Positions 1 through 5,945 of a DNA stretch of 6,564 bases are shown one piece after another (position 1 is the first letter of the stretch; each line of letters begins with the position of its first letter). The translations under genes and the position numbers were made by a program. Origin of the DNA: Planctomycetia bacterium (GTDB taxonomy: Bacteria; Planctomycetota; Phycisphaerae; Phycisphaerales; SM1A02); assembly GCA_005804005.1 (NCBI GenBank), contig SYPI01000070.1, positions 1 to 6,564 on the forward strand, given 5' to 3'. Below the pieces are notes generated by a model, which made no database searches, was not told where the DNA came from, and saw nothing but the letters and a program-made list of their open reading frames with translations.

Positions 1-477
1 AGACTGCAGGCCAATGTGCAGAAGCTCAGCGGACGGCGCCTGCCCATCTACCCGGTGGTCGGCTGGCACAATCCCACCGGACTACAGAGCGAGACCACTG
101 TCCTGCCGCCGTTCTCGGTTGCCGAGTTCCGCGAGGGCTCGCTGCAGGCCGCAGCCGATGCCGGGGCCGACGGCGTCTACATCTGGGACTGGTACCTGCC
201 GCTGGCGATGGAGTGGATGGTTGCCAACCGGACCCTAGACAGCCAGGGAGCCATCAACCTGCTGGCGCAGCGCGCCATGGTCCGCGCCCAACTCAAGACC
301 GCTGATCTGGATCGACTCCCTGATGGTTCGCCACTGCTGCCCGCCACTGATTCGGCACGAAGCAATCTGGCCTGGTCGGACCTGAACTTTCTCTCCGAGG
401 TGGGCCGTCGGCTGGAACAGGCCCGACTCCCGTACTACCAGGCGGCGGTCGAAGTGTTCCCGAGCATCACCAAGTGA
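1..477 (+). CDS. C-terminal part of an unrecognised protein, possibly a TIM-barrel glycosidase-like enzyme
   Basis: The frame is open from the first base, so the start lies outside the window; 158 residues are visible. I do not recognise the family with confidence. Visible residues 14-20 (LPIYPVV) resemble a core beta strand. They are followed by a loop, a helix (about 40-54, rich in Ala, Glu and Arg) and a second strand with GADGVYIWDWY at 55-65. A strand ending in Tyr-Pro, a helix, and then Gly-Ala-Asp-Gly-Val-x-Ile-Trp is the pattern seen at the last two beta-alpha units of some (beta/alpha)8 glycosidases, including hyaluronidase-like ones; this is inference only. The remaining residues, about 66-158, look helical and end in a plain tail. 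No membrane segment is visible. The stop codon overlaps the trmL start (GTGA), so the two are probably co-transcribed and translationally coupled. No catalytic residue can be assigned from this fragment. Confidence 0.8.
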   Translation, partial: RLQANVQKLSGRRLPIYPVVGWHNPTGLQSETTVLPPFSVAEFREGSLQAAADAGADGVYIWDWYLPLAMEWMVANRTLDSQGAINLLAQRAMVRAQLKTADLDRLPDGSPLLPATDSARSNLAWSDLNFLSEVGRRLEQARLPYYQAAVEVFPSITK

Positions 478-968
478 CCTCGCCGAAGCTCAACATCGTC
501 CTGCATCAGCCGCAGATCCCCAACAACACCGGCAACATCGGCCGCACGGCCATGGCTACCGGCTGCCGACTGCATGTCATTCATCCGCTCGGATTCCAGA
601 TGGACGAGAAAGCGCGGCGGCGGGCCGGGCTGGACTACTGGGAGCATGTGGATTGCCGAGAGCACACCGACTGGGCGAGCTTCATGCAGGTCGAGTCCCC
701 GCGCCGGGTCTGGTGCTTCACGACGCGGGCGGCGCGGCCGCACTGGGAGGCTGAGTTTCAAACGGGGGACTACCTGCTGTTCGGCCAGGAAAACGGCGGG
801 CTTCCGGCCGAAGTTCACGCCGAGATCCACGACCGCTTCGGCGAGGCGGCCAGCCTGCGGCTACCGATGATTGCCCACCCGGCGGCGCGCAGCCTGAATC
901 TGGCCACTGTGGTTGCCGTGGCGGTGTACGAGGGGCTGCGCCAGTTCGCCCAACGTCCAGTAAGGTGA
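474..968 (+). CDS. trmL: tRNA (cytidine/uridine(34)-2'-O)-methyltransferase TrmL (SPOUT family)
   Basis: This cytoplasmic enzyme transfers a methyl group from S-adenosylmethionine to the 2'-OH of the wobble nucleotide of certain leucine tRNAs. The 164 residues are close to the usual length of about 155-160, and all SpoU/TrmL motifs are present: IVLHQPQIPNNTGNIGRT at 8-25 (motif 1, with Asn18, Gly20, Asn21 and Arg24), the family signature HPLGF...KARRRAGLDYW at 37-56, FGQENGGLP at 103-111 (motif 2) and RLPM...RSLNLA at 129-144 with the helix VYEGLRQ (motif 3, which helps form the SAM-binding knot). The GTG start at 474 is chosen because homology begins at residue 6, leaving no room for a later start. 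No Shine-Dalgarno sequence is visible; the 4-base overlap with the upstream stop suggests reinitiation. The loop between Met132 and the Arg139-Ser140 pair seems about two residues longer than in E. coli TrmL as I recall it. No stem-loop terminator is obvious downstream. Confidence 0.94.
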   Translation: MTSPKLNIVLHQPQIPNNTGNIGRTAMATGCRLHVIHPLGFQMDEKARRRAGLDYWEHVDCREHTDWASFMQVESPRRVWCFTTRAARPHWEAEFQTGDYLLFGQENGGLPAEVHAEIHDRFGEAASLRLPMIAHPAARSLNLATVVAVAVYEGLRQFAQRPVR

Positions 969-990
969 ACCTGCCGCGCTCAGGCGTCCG

Positions 991-996
991 TATACT
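991..996 (+). promoter_or_regulatory. Possible -10 promoter element for the pseudopilin gene
   Basis: TATACT matches five of six bases of the sigma70-type -10 consensus and stands out in a GC-rich 61-base gap. No good -35 box is seen: GTGAAC at 965-970 is a weak match with an over-long 20-base spacer. Transcription starting near 1003 would give a short leader consisting mostly of the hairpin at 1007-1022. This is a suggestion from sequence only. Confidence 0.3.
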
Positions 997-1006
997 CGGG
1001 CTGGAG

Positions 1007-1022
1007 CCGCGCCTCGGCGCGG
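1007..1022 (+). promoter_or_regulatory. GC-only hairpin just upstream of the pseudopilin start codon
   Basis: CCGCGC (1007-1012) pairs with GCGCGG (1017-1022) around a 4-base loop. The 3' arm carries the only Shine-Dalgarno-like bases (GGA, 1021-1023), six bases before the ATG at 1030, so a folded leader could hide the ribosome site. It has no T-run after it, so it is not a typical terminator for trmL. It may also be chance in GC-rich DNA. Confidence 0.35.
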
Positions 1023-1029
1023 AAATCGA

Positions 1030-2028
1030 ATGCCCAGAGCGATGCCTCACTCGCGCCGCGGTTTCACCCTGACCGAACTCCTTGTGGCAATCGGGATCAT
1101 CGTGCTCCTGATCGGCTTGCTCTTGCCGGCCATCGGCAAGGCGGTACAGCGCGCCAAGGTCACTCAGACCCAAGGCACCATGCAGGAATTCTCCAAGGCC
1201 TGCGATGCCTTCTTTCAGGAGTTTGGCTACTACCCCGGGATCGTTCCTGAAGACATCTACGCCGCCACACCCACACCCCCGATTTCCGGGACCGAGTGCG
1301 CGCTGCTTCACCTGATGGGTGGCGGCGTCCGGCAGGATGACCCGATGTACCCATCGCTCACCACTGGCTGGAGCGTGCTCAACTTCGGCACGGCGCCCAA
1401 CACATTCAGCATCAAAGTGAATCAGGACGAGATCGGCAAGGGACCGCGAGTCAATGGCAAGCAGTACCCGACCTTCTATACCCCCAAGCCAGCGGAGCTC
1501 GGCGCGGTGCTTGGACAGGTCGGTGAGACCGCCACCCTGCCGGACCTAAAGGATGCCTGGGGCCAGCCGATCATCTATCTGCGTTCGATGCGCTCCTCCG
1601 GGCCGCTGGTCGGCATTCCTAGCGCCACGGTGTTGCCACAGTTCACCCGGACTCAGGGGGCGCCGTACCTGCAGAGCACATCGCTGGGCGATTTCTCCCG
1701 CAACCAATTGACTGAGAGCATCCTGAATGTTGCCAATGGACTCACCGGCGCCGACTCCGACTCGACGCTGGGGCTCAATGCTCCCGATCGAACTCTTGGG
1801 CAGATCCTGCGCAACCCTTCGCTGGGAGTGAAGACCATTCCCTGCACTACCGGCACCGCTCGCGGCCGTTACGCCGTTATGAGCGCTGGCCCGGATGGCA
1901 TCTTCTATGCTCGCAAGGACGGCCCGGGAACGGACACCGTGCCGGTCCTCAACATAGTCACCGGAACCTACGGCGATCCGAAGGTGGTTGCCGAGTACGA
2001 CGATGTGCAGGTTTTTGGCGGCGGCTGA
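1030..2028 (+). CDS. Large type II secretion/type IV pilin-like pseudopilin with prepilin leader
   Basis: This is probably an inner-membrane-anchored pseudopilin processed by a prepilin peptidase. The 332-residue product opens with a class III leader, RRGFTLTELLVAIG, cut between Gly11 and Phe12, with Glu5 of the mature protein present (Glu16 overall). One hydrophobic helix follows at about 17-36 (rich in Ile and Leu, then LLPAIGKA), then an amphipathic helix to about 64 ending in FGYYP (65-69). Residues 175-183 (DAWGQPIIY) resemble the DPWGNPYxY motif of GspG-type major pseudopilins. The end, YAVMSAGPDGIFY (281-293) plus EYDDVQVFG (322-330), resembles the SxGpDG...DD ending common in planctomycete members. 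Most GspG proteins have about 140-150 residues, so this one is unusually long, with about 100 extra residues between those motifs. ATG 1030 is preferred over ATG 1042 because GGA lies six bases upstream of it; both keep the leader. No other secretion gene is adjacent. The exact role (secretion, pilus or surface structure) cannot be told. Confidence 0.9.
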   Translation: MPRAMPHSRRGFTLTELLVAIGIIVLLIGLLLPAIGKAVQRAKVTQTQGTMQEFSKACDAFFQEFGYYPGIVPEDIYAATPTPPISGTECALLHLMGGGVRQDDPMYPSLTTGWSVLNFGTAPNTFSIKVNQDEIGKGPRVNGKQYPTFYTPKPAELGAVLGQVGETATLPDLKDAWGQPIIYLRSMRSSGPLVGIPSATVLPQFTRTQGAPYLQSTSLGDFSRNQLTESILNVANGLTGADSDSTLGLNAPDRTLGQILRNPSLGVKTIPCTTGTARGRYAVMSAGPDGIFYARKDGPGTDTVPVLNIVTGTYGDPKVVAEYDDVQVFGGG

Positions 2029-2060
2029 CTTCCGCATCGCGAGGGGATGAATCAAGCAAA

Positions 2061-2086
2061 GCGGGCCAGCCCGAAGGCTGGCCCGC
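2061..2086 (-). terminator. Strong hairpin terminator with UUCG loop between convergent genes
   Basis: An uninterrupted 11-bp GC-rich stem (2061-2071 with 2076-2086) closes a 4-base loop. Read on the - strand the loop is TTCG flanked by C and G, the very stable C(UUCG)G tetraloop, and the stem is followed by TTTGCTTGATT, a broken T-rich tail. It therefore fits an intrinsic terminator for the - strand secreted-protein gene, whose stop lies 25 bases upstream. On the + strand the stem is followed by GTGTT only, so it may end the pseudopilin transcript less efficiently. Confidence 0.85.
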
Positions 2087-2111
2087 GTGTTGAACCGGGT
2101 TGAACTGCGCC

Positions 2112-2894
2112 TCAGGCCGGGTTCTTGGCTGGCGGAGCAGTCTTGTCATCATCGAACTGAAACGGGACACCCGAGGGGGCCTGCTTCGGTGGGGACTTGG
2201 CATCGGCGGGCTTACGGTCGCCACCCTTGGCGCCCGCGCCGTCCTTGCCGTCGGGCCGAGCCCTGCCGCGCTCGTTCATGCCCTTGCGCATCTCAGCGAC
2301 CTTGGCTTCGAACTTGGTCTTGGTCTCGGAGCTCATCAGTGCGAAGACTTCCTTCTGCACCTTGTCAAGACTCGGCGCGGTGGCGCGCAACTCATCCATC
2401 TTCTGGACCAGCTCGGGAGTCGGCTTGGTGCCGCCCTCGCGGGCCGCCTTGAACTGCTCCTCGAGCGCCTTGATGTCATCGGCGTGTTCGGTCTTCCAAG
2501 TTTGCATCGACTCCTCGAACCCCTTGACCGACGCTTCGATCTTGGTCCAGTTCTCGGGCGAGATGTCAGCCTGCACCGACTTCAACGCCTCGCGCATGAT
2601 GCGGCCCTGGGCCATGGCATTCATCGGCCCGCCAGCGCCACGGCCACCCTTCATGCGGTCGCCAAACTTGCCATCGCCTTCGAGGGCACCATCGGGCACC
2701 TTGGGTCCCTTAAGGGCGCCGCGATCGCCACCCTTGCCGCGCTTGGGCGGGGAGGCCGAATCGCCATCGGCTGGCGGCGCCTTCTGCATCTGATCGTCGC
2801 CATCGGGGGGCGTCTTCATGGTGTCGTCGGCCAGCGCCGCTGGCGCCAACACTGCGACGAAGCACAACACTGGAATGGTGAGTCGATTGAACAT
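2112..2894 (-). CDS. Secreted charged helical protein, weakly Spy/CpxP (LTXXQ)-like
   Basis: The 260-residue product has a clear Sec signal peptide: Arg4, a hydrophobic core at 5-17 and a likely signal peptidase I site after ALA (residues 20-22). The mature protein, starting Asp-Asp-Thr, should be periplasmic or exported. Residues 23-92 are low complexity, rich in Gly, Asp, Lys and Pro, and probably disordered. Residues 93-205 are predicted helical and highly charged, with two short repeats of the type seen in Spy/CpxP-like envelope proteins: ISPENWTKIE (111-120) and LMSSETKTKFEAKVAEMRKGM (starting at 176), each resembling the 'LTxEQ..k' pattern. Residues 206-260 are again Gly/Lys/Pro-rich. 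The only Cys (11) lies inside the signal peptide. ATG 2894 is firm because a perfect AAGGAG sits six bases upstream. A chaperone-like or envelope-stress role is only a guess from the helical pattern. The gene stands alone, divergent from mrp, with its own terminator. Confidence 0.86.
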   Translation of the reverse strand: MFNRLTIPVLCFVAVLAPAALADDTMKTPPDGDDQMQKAPPADGDSASPPKRGKGGDRGALKGPKVPDGALEGDGKFGDRMKGGRGAGGPMNAMAQGRIMREALKSVQADISPENWTKIEASVKGFEESMQTWKTEHADDIKALEEQFKAAREGGTKPTPELVQKMDELRATAPSLDKVQKEVFALMSSETKTKFEAKVAEMRKGMNERGRARPDGKDGAGAKGGDRKPADAKSPPKQAPSGVPFQFDDDKTAPPAKNPA

Positions 2895-2900
2895 GTAAGT

Positions 2901-2906
2901 CTCCTT
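2901..2906 (-). promoter_or_regulatory. Perfect Shine-Dalgarno site of the secreted-protein gene
   Basis: Read on the - strand the bases are AAGGAG, six bases before the ATG at 2894-2892. It is the only canonical Shine-Dalgarno site among the genes whose starts lie in this window, which suggests efficient translation of this gene. It also settles the start and the coding strand of a region that is open on the + strand too. Confidence 0.85.
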
Positions 2907-2987
2907 GGAGCCTTGCGGCAGTTGTTGAGGATACTTCGCCGATTCCCCGTTCCACGGGACAGAAATCCTCCCCCTACGATTGGGCAG
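2907..2987. promoter_or_regulatory. Divergent promoter region between the secreted-protein gene and mrp
   Basis: The whole gap between the two divergent starts is 93 bases and must hold the promoters of both. I see no strong -35/-10 pair on either strand. The best - strand -10 candidate is TATCCT (+ strand AGGATA, 2928-2933), and for mrp a weak TACGAT lies at 2975-2980. A short inverted repeat, CCCGT...ACGGG (2946-2958, 3-base loop), lies in the middle and might bind a regulator. Positions of the actual promoters are unproven. Confidence 0.4.
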
Positions 2988-4064
2988 ATGACCCTCACCG
3001 ATGCGGACCTAATGACTGCCCTGCGAACGGTCCCCGACCCCGACCTCGGGAAGGATCTGGTTTCGCTGGGCATGGTCAAGTCAGCGGCGTGGGCGGGTGA
3101 GACCGCCCGCATCCATGTGGAACTGACCACTCCGGCCTGCCCGATGAAGGACAAGATCCGCAACGACATCATCAGTGCGGTTCGCCGCCTGAGCGGTGCC
3201 ACTGCGGTGCCGGTAGAGGTGGAGTTCTCCGCGCGAGTTCGGGCCGCCTCAGGCGCCGAGCGGCCGGGAGCTCTGGCGCAAGTTGCTCATGTAATCGCCG
3301 TGGGCGCTGGCAAGGGTGGGGTGGGCAAGAGCACCGTCGCCGTGGGACTGGCGCTGGGTCTGGCGCGCATGGGGGCGAAGGTCGGCCTCCTCGACGGCGA
3401 CATCTACGGCCCGAGCATGCCAACCATGCTTGGACTGCACGACCGTGAAGCGGCGCTGGGCCCGGGGACATTCATTCCATATGAAGTGCATGGAGTAAGA
3501 ACCATGTCGATCGGCGGGTTGGTCGATCCCGAGAAGGCGGTGATCTGGCGCGGGCCGATGCTGCAGTCAGCGTTCAAGCAGATCGCCGGGCAGACGGAAT
3601 GGGGAACGCTTGATTATCTGGTGGTCGACCTGCCACCGGGGACCGGGGATATTCCTCTCACCCTCTCGCAGATGCTGCCCTTGAGCGGCGCGGTGATCGT
3701 CTGCACTCCGCAGCGGGTGGCGCAGGACGATGCCCGCCGCGCGGTGCGCATGTTCCAGAAGTTGTCCGTGGAAATCGTCGGCGTGGTCGAGAACATGTCG
3801 TACTTCGTGGGCGACGATTGCAAGACCTATGACCTCTTTGGCCGTGGCGGCGCCCAGACGATGGCCGCCGAAATGGGCCTGCCGTTCCTAGGCGAGTTGC
3901 CCATCACCACCGGAATACGCCGAGCGCTGGACTCCGGCCGACCGCTGGATATGTGGAGCGACGCGGCGCTGGGGGCCTCGCTGGATGGCATCTGCCGCAG
4001 CATCGCCGCCCAGATATCGGTGATCGCACTGGGCACTTCCCGGCCCACGCTCACGGTGCACTAG
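2988..4064 (+). CDS. mrp: Mrp/ApbC-family Fe-S cluster carrier ATPase with N-terminal DUF59 domain
   Basis: Mrp (ApbC) proteins are cytoplasmic P-loop ATPases that bind and pass on Fe-S clusters. The 358-residue product, near the usual length of about 350-370, has a DUF59/MIP18 domain at about 1-85, with DPDLGKDLVSLGMV and the conserved TTPACPMKD (Cys51). The ParA/MinD-like ATPase follows: deviant Walker A KGGVGKS at 109-115, LDGDIYGPSMPTMLG at 135-149, IWRGPM at 186-191 and DLPPGTGD at 214-221. The family signature VVENMSYF (266-273) leads into FGRGG (284-288). Between them most Fe-S-binding members have Cys-x-x-Cys; here it reads Gly275-Asp-Asp-Cys278, so the first ligand is missing. ATG 2988 is chosen because the DUF59 domain begins there; no clear Shine-Dalgarno precedes it. 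The same frame is open for 296 codons further upstream, but that stretch is the complement of the secreted-protein gene. asnB follows after 9 bases, so the two probably share a transcript. Confidence 0.95.
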   Translation: MTLTDADLMTALRTVPDPDLGKDLVSLGMVKSAAWAGETARIHVELTTPACPMKDKIRNDIISAVRRLSGATAVPVEVEFSARVRAASGAERPGALAQVAHVIAVGAGKGGVGKSTVAVGLALGLARMGAKVGLLDGDIYGPSMPTMLGLHDREAALGPGTFIPYEVHGVRTMSIGGLVDPEKAVIWRGPMLQSAFKQIAGQTEWGTLDYLVVDLPPGTGDIPLTLSQMLPLSGAVIVCTPQRVAQDDARRAVRMFQKLSVEIVGVVENMSYFVGDDCKTYDLFGRGGAQTMAAEMGLPFLGELPITTGIRRALDSGRPLDMWSDAALGASLDGICRSIAAQISVIALGTSRPTLTVH

Positions 4065-4073
4065 CCTCATCGC

Positions 4074-5945
4074 ATGTGCGGACTGGGAGGATTTCTCGAC
4101 CGATCCGGGCTCGTGGGAGATCCGACGGGGTGCCTTGAAGCCACCGCCCGCGCCCTGCGCCACCGCGGCCCGGATGATCACGGCATCTGGTTCGATCCGG
4201 CGCTGCATGTCGGGCTGGCCCACGCCCGTCTGGAGATCGTCGGCTTGGGCCACTGCGGCAAGCAGCCCATGCACTCAGCCAGCGGGCGCTTCGTCATTGC
4301 CTACAACGGCGAGATCTACAACGCCCGCGAGTTGGCTGCGGCGGGGCGAGCGCGCGGTGCGCCCGAACCGCGTGGCAGTTCGGATACCGAATCACTGCTG
4401 CTGGCTATCGAATCCTGCGGATTGCAGCCGGCCGTGCGCATGGCCCGCGGGCAGTTCGCCTTCGCGCTGGTCGATACTTCGAGGCGGGAGTTGCATTTGG
4501 TCCGCGACCACTTCGGAGTCAAGCCTCTGTTGTGGAGTCGGCGATCGGGTGTAGTGACCTTCGCCAGCGAATTGGGCGGCCTGCCAAGACTCGATGGAGT
4601 CAGTCGATCCATCAACCACGAAGCCCTTGATGAATTGCTGCGGTTCGGCGTAGTCGGTGGCAACCAGACCATCATGGCGGGTGTCGAGCGGGTTCCCCCG
4701 GCGACCATCCTCTCGTTCACCCTCGACACCGAGGCCGAACCTACCGCGCGCCGCTACTGGACTGCCCCCGAGGCGAGCGATGTTTTCGCCAAGCCCCCCG
4801 AGATTCGTGAAACCTTGGCAGCAGTACGGGGCCTCATTGATCAAGCGGTGGCTGAGGCGATGGCCGCAGAAGTCGAAGTCGGCGTCTTTCTCTCTGGCGG
4901 GCTCGACTCGGCCGCCGTTGCGGAAGCGGCCATGCGCGCCTCGCGGGGAGCACTGCGCACCTTCACCGTGCGGCTGCCAGGAGCCAAGTTGGACGAGTCG
5001 ACCGCAGCCGCCGCGACCGCCCGCGCGTTGGGGACCAGTCACAGCGAGTGCGTTGTGTCGCCCGAGTCGCTGCAGATGAGCCTCGAGTCGGTGGCAACGC
5101 TCGCCGGCGAACCCTTCGGCGATTCTTCGCTGCTGGCCACTCTGGCGCTCTCGCGGGCCGTGCAGGGCCAAGTGAAGTGCGTCCTAACCGGCGACGGCGG
5201 CGATGAGATCTTCGGCGGGTACCGCCGGCACCGGGCGATCGCTGCCCTGTTTGGCGGTAGTGAACTGCGGCGGGGCGGCACGAAGTTGATGCGCCTGCTC
5301 GGAATCTCTGCCGGGGCAGCCGCCTTGGCCCGGTCCCGGCCCAAGTTGGTTCGCGCCCTTCGCGCCTGCAATGCACTCGAACTCCACGCCGCCATGCTCT
5401 CACCCTTCGATGGCGAGCGACTGGCTCGCGGTGTCAGCCCCCTCACCTCGCCGTGGATCGCGCAAGCTGTCCCCGACCCTGACGCGGTGCGCAGCGCCAT
5501 GCGCACCGACCTGAACGGCTATCTGATTGATGACTGCCTGACCAAAGTCGACCGCGGCACGATGGCTGCCTCACTGGAGGCGCGACCGGCCTTGCTCGAT
5601 CACCGATTAGTCGAGTATTGCCTGCGGCTGCCGGGCTACTTTCACTCCAATGGAACCTCCGGCAAGCGCCTGCTGCGCCGGGTCCTCGTCGGCCATGTCC
5701 CCTCGGCAACCATCACCCGCAGCAAGACCGGATTCGCCCTGCCAATCGCCGATTGGCTGCGGGGGCTCTGGCGGCCGTGGGCCGAGTCTCTGCTGTCGGA
5801 GTCGGCGCTGTGCGCAGGTGGCTACCTGGAGCCAGCCCCCTACCGAAGACTTTGGGAACAACACCTTGCCGAAACGCACGACCACTCGGCAGCGCTCTGG
5901 CCCGCGTTGATGTTCGAGCAGTGGCGGCTCAGCACTCGGCTCTGA
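4074..5945 (+). CDS. asnB: Asparagine synthetase, glutamine-hydrolysing (AsnB)
   Basis: The enzyme makes asparagine, AMP and PPi from aspartate, ATP and glutamine in the cytoplasm. The 623 residues form two domains. The N-terminal class II glutaminase starts MCGLGGF, with Cys2 as nucleophile once Met1 is removed, followed by HRGPDDHG (30-37), YNGEIYN (77-83), SSDTE (102-106) and DHFGVKPL (145-152). The synthetase domain has the PP-loop FLSGGLDS (272-279), GEPFGDSS (345-352), LTGDGGDEIFGGYRRH (371-386), DDCLTKVDR (486-494), LEARPALLDH (501-510) and KTGFALP (551-557). All residues expected for both half-reactions appear intact. The length fits the family, including copies found in exopolysaccharide loci, although no polysaccharide gene is seen here. 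The start is fixed by the required Cys2; only nine bases separate it from the mrp stop and no Shine-Dalgarno is visible, so reinitiation from mrp is plausible. An amidotransferase acting on another carboxylate cannot be excluded, since close relatives modify peptides or antibiotics. Confidence 0.96.
   Translation: MCGLGGFLDRSGLVGDPTGCLEATARALRHRGPDDHGIWFDPALHVGLAHARLEIVGLGHCGKQPMHSASGRFVIAYNGEIYNARELAAAGRARGAPEPRGSSDTESLLLAIESCGLQPAVRMARGQFAFALVDTSRRELHLVRDHFGVKPLLWSRRSGVVTFASELGGLPRLDGVSRSINHEALDELLRFGVVGGNQTIMAGVERVPPATILSFTLDTEAEPTARRYWTAPEASDVFAKPPEIRETLAAVRGLIDQAVAEAMAAEVEVGVFLSGGLDSAAVAEAAMRASRGALRTFTVRLPGAKLDESTAAAATARALGTSHSECVVSPESLQMSLESVATLAGEPFGDSSLLATLALSRAVQGQVKCVLTGDGGDEIFGGYRRHRAIAALFGGSELRRGGTKLMRLLGISAGAAALARSRPKLVRALRACNALELHAAMLSPFDGERLARGVSPLTSPWIAQAVPDPDAVRSAMRTDLNGYLIDDCLTKVDRGTMAASLEARPALLDHRLVEYCLRLPGYFHSNGTSGKRLLRRVLVGHVPSATITRSKTGFALPIADWLRGLWRPWAESLLSESALCAGGYLEPAPYRRLWEQHLAETHDHSAALWPALMFEQWRLSTRL

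Noticed and set aside
718..1311. Long - strand open frame across trmL and the pseudopilin start
   Set aside because: It is antisense to two well-supported genes and the intervening promoter gap, and its Pro/Arg/Gly-rich product resembles no protein family.
2090..2105. Direct repeat TTGAAC-CGGG-TTGAAC after the terminator hairpin
   Set aside because: Only six bases are repeated, once, next to a stop codon; this is too short to call a site or an insertion scar.
2946..2958. Small inverted repeat as a defined operator
   Set aside because: A 5-bp stem with a 3-base loop in GC-rich DNA is expected by chance; it is mentioned only as a candidate in the divergent region.
2100..2987. In-frame N-terminal extension of Mrp or a separate + strand gene
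   Set aside because: Its translation is Leu/Arg/His-rich with no recognisable domain, it begins at a TTG two dozen bases before the - strand gene's end, and it is fully antisense to a gene with a signal peptide and perfect Shine-Dalgarno.
4392..5171. Long - strand open frame inside asnB
   Set aside because: It lies opposite a fully conserved asparagine synthetase; the Arg/Gly-rich product has no motif and no ribosome site, so it is a GC-driven shadow.
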